Positions 30,957 through 39,620 of a stretch of 41,393 nucleotides of DNA are shown in pieces (the first letter of the stretch is position 1; every line of letters begins with the position of its first letter). The stretch is from an uncultured Prolixibacteraceae bacterium. Lineage in GTDB: Bacteria; Bacteroidota; Bacteroidia; Bacteroidales; Prolixibacteraceae. A program made the position numbers and the translations under genes. The stretch lies in the NCBI GenBank assembly GCA_903834475.1, contig CAILJH010000030.1, positions 1-41,393 on the forward strand, written 5' to 3'. Below the pieces are notes generated by a model that was not told the DNA's origin, ran no database searches, and worked only from the letters and a program-made list of their open reading frames with translations.

Positions 30957-31403
30957 ATGAAATTTAATTGGGGAACTGGAATTGTTTTGGCATTGGTTAT
31001 TATGATTTCAGGAATGACATATTTGGTATCCATTGCCCTGAGGCAAAACGATGATCTGGTCGACAACGACTATTATCAGAAATCGGAGAAATACCAGCAA
31101 CACATTGATGAAGTGCGCAACAGCAATGCTTTGACCGTAAAAATACACTTAGAACTTTCAGAAGAATCGTTAAAACTTATTTTCCCGAAACTGGCAAACA
31201 TCCAGGATTATGCGGGCGATATTCATTTGTACAGTCCGGTGGAGGAAAAAAGAGACATGACCGTAAGAATCAAACTGGATACCGTTTTCAACCAGGTCAT
31301 CAATTTGAAAAGTCTGGAAAAAGGAAGATATCAGGTGAAAATTGACTGGAAAGCAGGTAAAGTCGCTTATTACCAGGAAGAAGAGATAATTGTTGGGAAA
31401 TAG
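30957..31403 (+). CDS. ccoH: FixH/CcoH-family cbb3 assembly protein
   Basis: A 148-aa protein with an N-terminal membrane helix (about 5-28) followed by the family segment DLVDNDYYQKSEKYQQHID, then a periplasmic beta-rich domain. It interacts with the oxidase and CcoI during assembly. It sits in the standard G-H position, but its upstream region is entirely repeat sequence, so any ribosome-binding site is provided by the repeat (GGGGAGGC about 6-10 nt upstream). Confidence 0.9.
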   Translation: MKFNWGTGIVLALVIMISGMTYLVSIALRQNDDLVDNDYYQKSEKYQQHIDEVRNSNALTVKIHLELSEESLKLIFPKLANIQDYAGDIHLYSPVEEKRDMTVRIKLDTVFNQVINLKSLEKGRYQVKIDWKAGKVAYYQEEEIIVGK

Positions 31404-31444
31404 AAATGGATTGTCCGAAACGAAAACTTAACGGGCAGAAATTT

Positions 31445-31478
31445 AAACGCCCATGATGAGAAGAACGGACGGGCGTTT
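31445..31478 (+). promoter_or_regulatory. Hairpin between ccoH and the TauE/SafE-like gene
   Basis: An 8-bp perfect inverted repeat AAACGCCC/GGGCGTTT (31445-31452 with 31471-31478, 18-nt loop) lies 42 nt after ccoH and 22 nt before the next ATG. No real T run follows, so it is a weak terminator, attenuator or RNA-processing site. Confidence 0.4.
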
Positions 31479-31491
31479 CTACATATAATAT

Positions 31492-32220
31492 TTGGATTTT
31501 ATGGACTTCATTACACCTTTAACCATAGGACTCATAGGCAGTTTTCACTGCATAGGAATGTGCGGCCCAATTGCAGTTGCTCTTCCGCTCAAAAAACACA
31601 ATCTGGGATCAAAGATTTCCGGAGCTATTTTATATAATTCAGGGCGTGTTTTAACCTACAGTACGTTAGGAATACTTTTTGGTATGCTCGGACGCGGAAT
31701 TCATCTGGCCGGCTTTCAGCAATGGACCTCAATCCTTCTTGGTACAGCAATGATCACAAGCGTTTTATTCCCATTCGTATTCAGGGAAAAGATTACCATA
31801 GCGGGTTTATTCAGCGGATTTGCTGCCCGGCTAATTCTCAAACTGAAAAAATTATTTACAGACCGATCCTATTTTTCACTCCTTATGATTGGTCTGCTTA
31901 ATGGATTACTGCCTTGTGGCTTGGTTTATGTGGCCATTGCCGGTGCTATAAACACCGGAACAGTTATTTCCGGGGCTCTTTTCATGATGTTGTTCGGGAT
32001 TGGAACCGTCCCGCTGCTTTTGACAGCAACACTTGCCAGCGACGCAATCGGTCAGCGAATCCGGAGCAAAATGCAAAGGATTGTTCCCTATTTCGTATTC
32101 CTCCTTGGTGTGCTTTTTATACTTCGCGGAATGTCGCTGGGGATTCCTTTTGTCAGTCCAACATTAGAAAAGCTTGCACCTAAAGAAGTGATGATTGAAA
32201 AAGGAAGTTGCTGTAAATAG
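31492..32220 (+). CDS. TauE/SafE (DsbD_2)-like membrane protein of the cbb3 cluster
   Basis: A 242-aa protein with six to seven membrane helices. It carries the cysteine pair Cys20/Cys24 in FHCIGMCGP at the start, and LLNGLLPCGLVYVA in the second half, a DsbD/CcdA-like internal repeat. Proteins of this type follow ccoH in many cbb3 gene clusters and are thought to serve copper or redox steps in oxidase maturation. The common annotation as a sulfite exporter is not supported by the context. It ends with GSCCK. Confidence 0.85.
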   Translation: MDFMDFITPLTIGLIGSFHCIGMCGPIAVALPLKKHNLGSKISGAILYNSGRVLTYSTLGILFGMLGRGIHLAGFQQWTSILLGTAMITSVLFPFVFREKITIAGLFSGFAARLILKLKKLFTDRSYFSLLMIGLLNGLLPCGLVYVAIAGAINTGTVISGALFMMLFGIGTVPLLLTATLASDAIGQRIRSKMQRIVPYFVFLLGVLFILRGMSLGIPFVSPTLEKLAPKEVMIEKGSCCK

Positions 32221-32608
32221 AAAAATGCTATCGAAAACAAAGTCCTTCACGAAGGGTGAATCAAAAATAATTGTAAATTGAGCACAAAATTTGAATGCAG
32301 AAGCTAACAAGTTCCAACCTGTAAAGTCAGGATGGAATTTGATTCGTTACAATTCAAAAACTTAATCATAGCAAATCGGGTGATTTTCAGGATTTACCCC
32401 TCAAAATTTGTTTTGAAATGAACTCAGAGATAAAAAAAGTCAGGAAAATTTAGCATTGTATAAACAATCAATGCGTTTTGGGGTTTCTTAGGGAATAACA
32501 ATTCTTACAAGAAAACGAAAAATAAGTAAGAAAGATGGTCGTTTTGCCCGGATCAATTTGCAGGTTCTACGAGCATGTTAACAGATGATTTGAAAACCAA
32601 AAGTCAAG
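32221..32608. other. 388-bp intergenic region before the SCO/caa3 operon
   Basis: No gene is visible. It contains a hairpin TTCCA-A-CCTG/CAGG-A-TGGAA (32312-32337), possibly a weak terminator for the cbb3 cluster. A dyad GCATTG/CAATGC follows (32453-32474), with an inner ATTGT/ACAAT, about 140 bp before the SCO start, and could be an operator. I found no clean Bacteroidota promoter match. Confidence 0.45.
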
Positions 32609-33493
32609 ATGAGTCAAAGTCAGGATACAGTTATGCTCGAAAATTTCCATTCACCGAATGAATGTTCACCTACGACTGGTTCGATTTTTCGCTTATTTTC
32701 CGTGAAATCCTTTACTTTGCCTATCTGTATTATACTTTTATCCGGAATAAATATTTTTGGGCAAAAAGCTTTTGACGACAAAACAAAAGATCCTGAAATA
32801 GGAATTGTAGAGCATCTGGATGAAAATCTTCCAAAAGATATTTACCTGATTGATGAAAATAATCAAAGGGTATGCCTTACTGACCTGATCAACAAACCAA
32901 CCATTATTAATTGGGTTTACTTCCGTTGCCCCGGAATTTGCAGTCCGCTTATGGAAGGACTTGCCAATGTGATGGATCAGTCTGATTTGGTTCCCGGAGT
33001 TGATTACCAGGTTCTAACGATTAGTTTTGATCCAAGGGAAACCATTGATCTTGGTCTCCTGAAAAAAGCCAATTACCTGAAACTGGTCAATAAAAAAGAA
33101 ACCATTGCAAAAGGATGGAAATTTTTTGTTTCGGACACTGTAAGTATTGAAAAAGGTACGAATGCCACAGGTTTTAAATACAAAAGAACAGGTAAAGATT
33201 ACGCACATGCCGCAGCAATAACGGTTGTCAGCCCGAAAGGGAAGATCACACGTTATCTGACCGGAATTTATTTTTTGCCATTCGATTTCAAAATGGCAAT
33301 TATTGAGTCTTCAAAAGGTCTGTCATCCCCAACCATCAGCAAAATTATGCAGTATTGTTTTGCATATGATCCGGTTGGAAAGGCCTATGTACTTAACGTT
33401 ACCAAGATTTCAGGAACCTTAATTCTATTTGTGGCCGTCCTGTTTTTCCTGATACTGATTTTCAAACCAAAAAGAAAAGAAATAAATAAATAG
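32609..33493 (+). CDS. SCO1/SenC-family copper chaperone for cytochrome oxidase
   Basis: A 294-aa protein with an N-terminal signal or anchor helix (about 34-52), a thioredoxin-fold SCO domain and a C-terminal membrane helix (about 272-290). Copper ligands are Cys107 and Cys111 (FRCPGIC) and His200 (DYAHAAAI). SCO proteins deliver copper to the CuA site of subunit II, and it is encoded 9 nt before the caa3 genes. The C-terminal anchor is less usual than N-terminal anchoring. The long polar N-terminus before the first helix may mean that the true start is a little downstream. Confidence 0.9.
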   Translation: MSQSQDTVMLENFHSPNECSPTTGSIFRLFSVKSFTLPICIILLSGINIFGQKAFDDKTKDPEIGIVEHLDENLPKDIYLIDENNQRVCLTDLINKPTIINWVYFRCPGICSPLMEGLANVMDQSDLVPGVDYQVLTISFDPRETIDLGLLKKANYLKLVNKKETIAKGWKFFVSDTVSIEKGTNATGFKYKRTGKDYAHAAAITVVSPKGKITRYLTGIYFLPFDFKMAIIESSKGLSSPTISKIMQYCFAYDPVGKAYVLNVTKISGTLILFVAVLFFLILIFKPKRKEINK

Positions 33494-33502
33494 TATTGAT
33501 TT

Positions 33503-35116
33503 ATGCAAACAGCTACTCAAATTCCACACGATGTAAACTACCTCGATTATAAGGGGAAGTACAAGGGAATATTCGCCTGGATTTTTTCGACCGACCACAA
33601 ACGCATCGCGCTTCTCTACCTGTACTCAATTATGACGATGTTTGCTGTGGGTGTGATTCTCGGTCTTGGAATGAAACTTGAATTAATCGCTCCGGGACGA
33701 ACCATCATGGGGCCTCAGACCTATAATTCGTTTTTTACGGTTCACGGCGTAATCATGATTTTTATGGTTGTAATTCCAGGGCTTCCCGCCGTATTTGGCA
33801 ACTTTATGCTGCCCATTATGATCGGAGCAAAAGACGTAGCATTTCCAAAAGTTAACCTCTTGTCGTGGTACTTTTATGTGGCAGGTGCTTTACTTGTAAT
33901 CGCATCAGTTCTTTTTGGAAACGGAACTCCTGATACCGGATGGACCTTTTACGCACCATACAGTTTTAAAACTGGCACCAACTTATTGCCTGCCATATTT
34001 GGTGCATTTATTTTAGGTTTTTCGTCTATCCTAACCGGTCTGAACTTTATTGTGACTATTCACCGGATGCGTGCTCCGGGCATGACCTGGTTTAAAATGC
34101 CACTGTTTCCCTGGTCGCTCTATGGAACAGCATGGATTCAGCTTCTGGCAACACCCGTCGTTGGAATCACTTTGGTCCTTGTAGCTCTTGAACGAATTTT
34201 TGGTATCGGCGTTTTTGATCCGGCATTAGGCGGCGACCCGGTTTTATACCAGCATTTATTCTGGATTTATTCGCACCCGGCAGTTTATGTGATGATACTT
34301 CCGGCTATGGGTGCAATTTCTGAGATTATCCCAACCTTCTCGCAAAAACACATTTTCGGTTACAAAGCCATTATTGCATCAACGCTGGCCATTGCTTTTG
34401 TTGGTTATTTCGTTTGGGGCCATCATATGTTTACTTCGGGAATGAGCGGAACAGCACAATATACCTTTTCAGTTCTTACTTTTTTAGTGGCTATACCGAG
34501 TGCAATAAAAGTCTTCAACTGGATTTCGACCATGCACAAGGGTTCCATTAATCCGGATATACCATTCCTTTGGGCAGTAACTTTCATTTTTGTTTTCATG
34601 ATCGGAGGTTTCTCCGGATTGGTTCTTGGTGCTCTGGCAACCAATGTTTATGTGCATGATACTGCTTTTGTTGTGGCGCATTTTCACTTTATTGTTTTTG
34701 GCGGTGTTGGGTTTGCATTTTTTGGTGCCATTCACTATTGGTTTCCAAAAATGTTTGGTCGCATGTACAATAAAGTTTGGGCCAAATTGGGCTGGGCCTT
34801 TTTCACCATTGGATTTCTTACTTTGTATTCACCTATGTTTTATCTTGGAATGATGGGAATGCCTCGTCGTTATTACGATTATCTTCCTGAATTCCATGCT
34901 GCCAATATACTTTCCACGATGGGTTCGTGGGTAATGACTATTGGGTTACTGATCATCGTTATCAACCTCTTCCGCTCGGCTAAACTCGGGCCAAATGCTG
35001 ATATCAATCCATGGAATGGAAAAACGCTGGAATGGACGGTACCCTCTCCTCCTCCGGTTGAAAATTTTGACGAAATACCGGTTTACGGAGAAAAAGACGG
35101 ACCTTACGAATATTAA
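33503..35116 (+). CDS. ctaD: caa3-type cytochrome c oxidase subunit I, A2 type
   Basis: A 537-aa heme-copper oxidase core with about 12 membrane helices. Heme and CuB ligands are in FFTVHGVIMIF, the YSHPAVY segment (256-262), WGHHMFTSGM and HDTAFVVAHFHFIVFGG. YSHP in place of GHPE shows the A2 subtype, in which the D-channel glutamate is replaced by Tyr-Ser, as in Rhodothermus and Thermus caa3. It should pump protons and reduce oxygen with electrons from subunit II. Unusually, it precedes subunits III and IV, with subunit II last. Confidence 0.97.
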   Translation: MQTATQIPHDVNYLDYKGKYKGIFAWIFSTDHKRIALLYLYSIMTMFAVGVILGLGMKLELIAPGRTIMGPQTYNSFFTVHGVIMIFMVVIPGLPAVFGNFMLPIMIGAKDVAFPKVNLLSWYFYVAGALLVIASVLFGNGTPDTGWTFYAPYSFKTGTNLLPAIFGAFILGFSSILTGLNFIVTIHRMRAPGMTWFKMPLFPWSLYGTAWIQLLATPVVGITLVLVALERIFGIGVFDPALGGDPVLYQHLFWIYSHPAVYVMILPAMGAISEIIPTFSQKHIFGYKAIIASTLAIAFVGYFVWGHHMFTSGMSGTAQYTFSVLTFLVAIPSAIKVFNWISTMHKGSINPDIPFLWAVTFIFVFMIGGFSGLVLGALATNVYVHDTAFVVAHFHFIVFGGVGFAFFGAIHYWFPKMFGRMYNKVWAKLGWAFFTIGFLTLYSPMFYLGMMGMPRRYYDYLPEFHAANILSTMGSWVMTIGLLIIVINLFRSAKLGPNADINPWNGKTLEWTVPSPPPVENFDEIPVYGEKDGPYEY

Positions 35117-35133
35117 TCAACGGACACAATTTT

Positions 35134-35754
35134 ATGGAACATGTAACTCAACATTCAGATCCTCATTACGATCAGGAAGCATCCAAATTGGGAATGTGGC
35201 TTTTTATATTCACTGAACTGCTCCTGTTTGGCGGCTTGTTCATTGTTTATTCCATTTACCGGTTTTTAAATCCGGAAGCATTTCAACTTGCCGGAAGTGA
35301 ATTAAATCCTGTTATCGGAACAATTAATACCATCATTTTGCTGGTAAGCAGTATGACAATTGCTATGGCAACATCGGCGCTTCAAAAGAAAAACAAGGGA
35401 TTAACCGTTTTGCTGCTCGAAATCACCATTATGCTGGCATTGGTATTCCTGATCAACAAATATTTTGAATGGGGAGTCAAATTTGATCATGGAATCTGGC
35501 CAGGGTCTCAACATTTGATTAACGACATGAGTAAAGGCGAAATTCTGTTCTTCGGACTTTATTTTGTCATGACTGGCCTGCATGCCTTGCACATTATCAT
35601 CGGAATGATCATCATTATTGTGGCATTAAAGAGAGTTCAGAAAGGAACTGTTCATGCCGATCGCCCGTCATTACTCGAAAATGCAGGATTGTACTGGCAT
35701 TTGGTTGATTTGATCTGGATATTCCTGTTCCCACTGTTCTATTTAATACACTAA
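35134..35754 (+). CDS. ctaE: Cytochrome c oxidase subunit III
   Basis: A 206-aa protein with five membrane helices. The typical start has LGMWLFIFTELLLFGGLF, and the conserved motif ILFFGLYFVMTGLHALHIIIGM and the final GLYWHLVDLIWIFLFPLFYL are present. It begins 17 nt after ctaD. It is shorter than the seven-helix proteobacterial form, as is normal for caa3/bacterial types. Confidence 0.95.
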   Translation: MEHVTQHSDPHYDQEASKLGMWLFIFTELLLFGGLFIVYSIYRFLNPEAFQLAGSELNPVIGTINTIILLVSSMTIAMATSALQKKNKGLTVLLLEITIMLALVFLINKYFEWGVKFDHGIWPGSQHLINDMSKGEILFFGLYFVMTGLHALHIIIGMIIIIVALKRVQKGTVHADRPSLLENAGLYWHLVDLIWIFLFPLFYLIH

Positions 35755-35769
35755 GAAAAGCTATTCAAG

Positions 35770-36054
35770 ATGGAAAAAGAAAAACATCATATTGTACCCT
35801 ACAAAGTATATGTCTATATTCTGTTGGCACTTATCTCACTGACTTTTGGATCGATCGGGATTGTACACCTTAACCTTGGCGGATATTCCGTATTAGGCGC
35901 ATTAATCTTTTCGACAATTAAATCAATTCTTGTGTTGTCCATTTTTATGCACCTTAAATTCGATCAGCCATTTCTCCGGATCATGGTTGGATTTGTAGCC
36001 CTGGTTTTCTCTGCGGTTATTTTCATTACATTTTTAGATTACTATTTCAGATAA
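35770..36054 (+). CDS. ctaF: Cytochrome c oxidase subunit IV
   Basis: A 94-aa protein with three membrane helices of the prokaryotic subunit IV (CtaF/CoxD) type. The helix-2 segment SIIKSILVLSIFMHLKFDQP pattern (A/S-xx-K-x-x-L-V-x-xFMHLK) is diagnostic. It lies between subunits III and II and contributes to complex stability. Confidence 0.9.
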   Translation: MEKEKHHIVPYKVYVYILLALISLTFGSIGIVHLNLGGYSVLGALIFSTIKSILVLSIFMHLKFDQPFLRIMVGFVALVFSAVIFITFLDYYFR

Positions 36055-36059
36055 AAGCT

Positions 36060-37004
36060 ATGTATATCTTATCCAATACTGTTAATGCGTCCAATTTTGT
36101 GACCGGGGTCGACAAAGCCTTTTTCATTATCATGGGAATTTCCTTTATTTTCCTCATCGGATTGACTTTCACCATGTTGTACTTTATTTACAAATACAAT
36201 AATAGAAAGAATCCTGTCGCAACTCAAATAAAAGGAAGTACTAATCTCGAAATTGTCTGGACAGTAATTCCTACTATTCTGGTGATGGTAATGTTCTATT
36301 ATGGATGGGCCGGTTGGGCGCCAATGCGGACAGCTCCCAAAGACAGTTTCAATATTACCATTACCGGACGAATGTGGAATTATACCTTTCAGTACGAAAA
36401 CGGGAAGAACACTGATACACTTTATGTTCCGATGAACAAAGCGGTCAAAATGAAGCTGATTTCGCTTGATGTCATTCATGGATTTTACATTCCGGCGTTC
36501 AGGATCAAAGAAGATGTGGTACCTGGAAGAGAAAAAATGGCCTGGTTTATTGCTCAGAAGGAAGGACAATTTGAATTATTTTGTTCTGAGTATTGCGGAA
36601 TGAACCATTCGTATATGTACACTTATGTAAAGGTTTTGCCTGAGGAACAGTTTAATAAATGGTATGTCGACACTGTTAAACATGTTGAATCGATAATCGA
36701 ATCTCCCACTGCCACTGGAAAACGGATTATGAAAAATATTGGCTGTTTTGCCTGCCATACTGTGGATGGGAACAAACTGGTTGGACCATCATTCAAAGGA
36801 ATCTACGAATCGAAGGTTACAGTTACCACCGCTGGAGATGATCGCGAAGTAACCGTTGATGATGAATACATCAAACGTTCTATTTATGAACCCAATGCCG
36901 ATGTAGTAAAAGGGTTTAATAAAGGATTGATGCAACCTTACAAAGGACAGCTTTCGGAGAATGATATCAAACAAATTACTGAATACCTGAAATCGCTTAA
37001 ATGA
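36060..37004 (+). CDS. ctaC: caa3 cytochrome c oxidase subunit II with fused cytochrome c
   Basis: A 314-aa protein. Two N-terminal membrane helices (about 22-43 and 62-85) are followed by a cupredoxin domain with the CuA site: His near 140 (DVIHGFYIPAF), Cys175, Cys179, His183 and Met186 (CSEYCGMNHSYM). The C-terminal 100 residues are a class I cytochrome c with Cys229, Cys232, His233 (CFACH) and an axial Met near the end, making this a caa3 oxidase. It accepts electrons from a periplasmic carrier. Its last 4 nt overlap ctaB. Confidence 0.96.
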   Translation: MYILSNTVNASNFVTGVDKAFFIIMGISFIFLIGLTFTMLYFIYKYNNRKNPVATQIKGSTNLEIVWTVIPTILVMVMFYYGWAGWAPMRTAPKDSFNITITGRMWNYTFQYENGKNTDTLYVPMNKAVKMKLISLDVIHGFYIPAFRIKEDVVPGREKMAWFIAQKEGQFELFCSEYCGMNHSYMYTYVKVLPEEQFNKWYVDTVKHVESIIESPTATGKRIMKNIGCFACHTVDGNKLVGPSFKGIYESKVTVTTAGDDREVTVDDEYIKRSIYEPNADVVKGFNKGLMQPYKGQLSENDIKQITEYLKSLK

Positions 37005-37870
37005 CAAAAGCTAATTTATTATCCTGGATAAAAATATTAGAAGAACTGGGCAAAGTACGTATTTCTTTGCCCATTGCTATTTCAGCGCTTACCGGATATG
37101 CCTTGAAAACCAATCTTTTCGACGGGCAGGCATGGATGCTTATGACCGGTGTATTTTTGATGTCGTGCAGTTCGGGAGCGATCAACCATCTTCAGGAATA
37201 CCAGACTGATGCCCTGATGCCGCGAACTAAAAACCGGCCCATTCCGTCCGGAAAAATCTCTCCTAAAGGTGCATTTTGGGTATCTTTTTCATTTTTTGCT
37301 TACGGTGCATTTATTTTGATCGCCAATTTCCCCATCATAGTTTTTCTTACCAGCTTACTGACTTTAATTTCGTACAACGTAATTTATACTCCGCTTAAAA
37401 AAGTAACTGCTTTTGCTGTTGTTCCGGGTTCTCTGGTAGGTGCTTTGCCACCATACATTGGCTGGTTCGCAGGTGGTGGAGATTGGATGAACGGAGATAT
37501 TTTCTGGGTCGCCCTTTTCTTTTTTATCGGCCAGATTCCACATTTCTGGTTGTTGTTGCTCATGTTTGGAAAAGAATATGAACTGGCCGGATTTCCAAGC
37601 CTTCATTCAGTTTTTAACGACAACCAAATCAAGAGACTGAGTTTCACCTGGATTTTGGCTACAATTGCAACAGCTATTGTTGTTTCGCTGGAAGTTCTTC
37701 AGGGAAGTATTTTGATGTTTTTTCTGTTGATCTATATTTTCTATGTTCTGTTTTCGCTTTCCGCAAGCATGCTCGTCAAACATGACATCCAGGCACGCCC
37801 AGCCTTTTTTAAGCTAAATTTTCTGTACTTGTTTGTGATGATTATTCTGATTGCAGACAGTTTATTTTGA
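37001..37870 (+). CDS. ctaB: Protoheme IX farnesyltransferase (heme O synthase)
   Basis: A 289-aa UbiA-family prenyltransferase with about nine helices that converts heme B to heme O. The first prenyl-diphosphate motif region is N62..E66..D70 followed by MPRTKNRP (73-80), and the second half has the conserved loop after IPHFWLLLLM. It overlaps ctaC by 4 nt. Heme A synthase (CtaA) is not in this window, so heme A production must rely on a gene elsewhere. Confidence 0.96.
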   Translation: MTKANLLSWIKILEELGKVRISLPIAISALTGYALKTNLFDGQAWMLMTGVFLMSCSSGAINHLQEYQTDALMPRTKNRPIPSGKISPKGAFWVSFSFFAYGAFILIANFPIIVFLTSLLTLISYNVIYTPLKKVTAFAVVPGSLVGALPPYIGWFAGGGDWMNGDIFWVALFFFIGQIPHFWLLLLMFGKEYELAGFPSLHSVFNDNQIKRLSFTWILATIATAIVVSLEVLQGSILMFFLLIYIFYVLFSLSASMLVKHDIQARPAFFKLNFLYLFVMIILIADSLF

Positions 37871-37900
37871 AGGACCAGACGAAAATTCAATATCAAAGGA

Positions 37901-39589
37901 TTAATTGATGCTATGTTTTAGCGAATCAGGTCCGGTTTCCCAATTCTTCAATAAATCAAGTGCCTCATCTCGGATATGGATATGGTTGGCAGAACCGCTT
38001 TTAAGCATACGACCCGGCAATCTTCCGTGTAACAGCAAGTTTTTTCCATTGTCTTTAATCCCTTTGAGCACATCAAAGGAACTGACATTCATCTTTCTCC
38101 CCAATTTTTGAAGAATGGTCAAAGCAGAACCTAATATTGGAAAATCTTTACGGATGAAGTATAGCTTTATTTCATCTTCCGCCTGCCAAATTAATTTCTT
38201 CAATTCTTTATCGGGCTTGCCTGACATATTAATAATGCGATCGCTTATATCTTTATCAGCCAACTCCATCAACCAGCCTTCCTCATCATTCAAATATCCT
38301 TCTTTCAGAGCTTTCTCATACAATAAAGTGCCAGGATAAGGGCAAGGGATGGAAAATCCTGCATTCTTCAATCCTAATTCCTTACACATTCTGACATTGA
38401 TTGCCATCGATTCGGGCCCATCGCTCGGATAACCGAACAGAAACTGAGCCGATGATAAATGAAAGCCACAACTTTTAATCACTTTTACAGCCTGAGCAAT
38501 AACTTCGGTGGATTGACCTTTTAACATATCTTTGAGAGTCGGTTCATAAAACGACTCAATGCCCACAGCCACACTGCAAAATCCGGCCTCTTTCATTTTC
38601 AACATTATCTCCTGATCAACTAAGTTAGCCCTCAATCCGTTGCCAACATTTAGAATGTAATTTCTCTTTTCAGAAATTAAGACCTCACAAAATTCCATGA
38701 CCCAATTCCGGTCCACATTAAATATCTCATCACCAAATATGAAGTTGATTGTATTATATTTCTTTTCGAGGAATGCCATGTGATCCAGTGTATGCTGAAC
38801 CGACATACCAACAACCTTTCGCCCAAAATTCCGGTAACAAAAATTACAACCAAACGGACAACCTCTTTTAGAAAAAATCATGATTGGCCGGTTGGCTTTT
38901 GTCCGGTCAAGATTTAAGGCTGCAATTCTGGCCTCAGAGACTTTGTTTTTCTTGATTTTGTATATGTTTGAATTGGCAATATATTTATCCATATCGACAA
39001 GATGGTATGCCGGAAATGGCAGTTCTTCCAAATTCGCCATTCTTGGTCGCTCAACGGTTCGAATCAGACTGCCATTTTTATCCTTATAAATAATACCTGG
39101 AATTTCTGATAAACTCGTTTTATTCAGTAACGCATGGATCACATCTATAATTACCGGCTCACCCTCGCCAAGAACAGTTACATCAAATTTAGTTCTTTCA
39201 GCTACCACAGCCGGAGATCCTGCACATGCAGTTCCTCCTGCTATAATAGGCACTTGCGGATATTCCTTTTTGAAATATTCAGCTAACAATTTCATGTAGT
39301 AATACACGGTTGCCATACCGCCTGTTCCCATAACATCAAACGTTCTTCCGGAAAGCTCCACTTTCAATTCCGAAAAAGTAAGGCGTCGCATATTGAGGTC
39401 GAGTATTTCAACTTTGGCTCCTGCTTTTTCCAATACAGAAGCAATTGAAAGTAGTCCGAATGGCGGGTACAAAGGTTGCTGGGTAAGTCTGACAGGAGGA
39501 TATATTAAAAGCACATTCACTCCACCAAGCAAAAGTTCTGTCTGATCAAAAAGGTTGAAATTCTTCGCTGTTTTCAGTTCTTTCTCCAT
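37901..39589 (-). CDS. B12-binding-domain-type radical SAM protein
   Basis: A 562-aa protein. The N-terminal 160 residues form a Rossmann-like cobalamin-binding domain (LLIYPPVR at 27-34, AGGTACAG at 117-124); the DxHxxG axial motif of base-off B12 enzymes is absent, as in many of this class. The radical SAM domain follows, with the cluster motif Cys244/Cys248/Cys251 (RGCPFGCNFCY), GIESF around 330 and a helical C-terminus. Class members include methyltransferases and ring-forming enzymes. No precursor peptide or biosynthetic partner is nearby. It is 31 nt downstream of the hybrid kinase and likely cotranscribed. Substrate unknown. Confidence 0.88.
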   Translation of the reverse strand: MEKELKTAKNFNLFDQTELLLGGVNVLLIYPPVRLTQQPLYPPFGLLSIASVLEKAGAKVEILDLNMRRLTFSELKVELSGRTFDVMGTGGMATVYYYMKLLAEYFKKEYPQVPIIAGGTACAGSPAVVAERTKFDVTVLGEGEPVIIDVIHALLNKTSLSEIPGIIYKDKNGSLIRTVERPRMANLEELPFPAYHLVDMDKYIANSNIYKIKKNKVSEARIAALNLDRTKANRPIMIFSKRGCPFGCNFCYRNFGRKVVGMSVQHTLDHMAFLEKKYNTINFIFGDEIFNVDRNWVMEFCEVLISEKRNYILNVGNGLRANLVDQEIMLKMKEAGFCSVAVGIESFYEPTLKDMLKGQSTEVIAQAVKVIKSCGFHLSSAQFLFGYPSDGPESMAINVRMCKELGLKNAGFSIPCPYPGTLLYEKALKEGYLNDEEGWLMELADKDISDRIINMSGKPDKELKKLIWQAEDEIKLYFIRKDFPILGSALTILQKLGRKMNVSSFDVLKGIKDNGKNLLLHGRLPGRMLKSGSANHIHIRDEALDLLKNWETGPDSLKHSIN

Positions 39590-39620
39590 CTGGAAAGTAT
39601 CTTTTCGTGAAGTCCAGTTG

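Noticed and set aside
31492-32220. Sulfite exporter
   Set aside because: The DsbD_2-type cysteine pair and the cbb3 assembly context point to a copper or redox maturation role.
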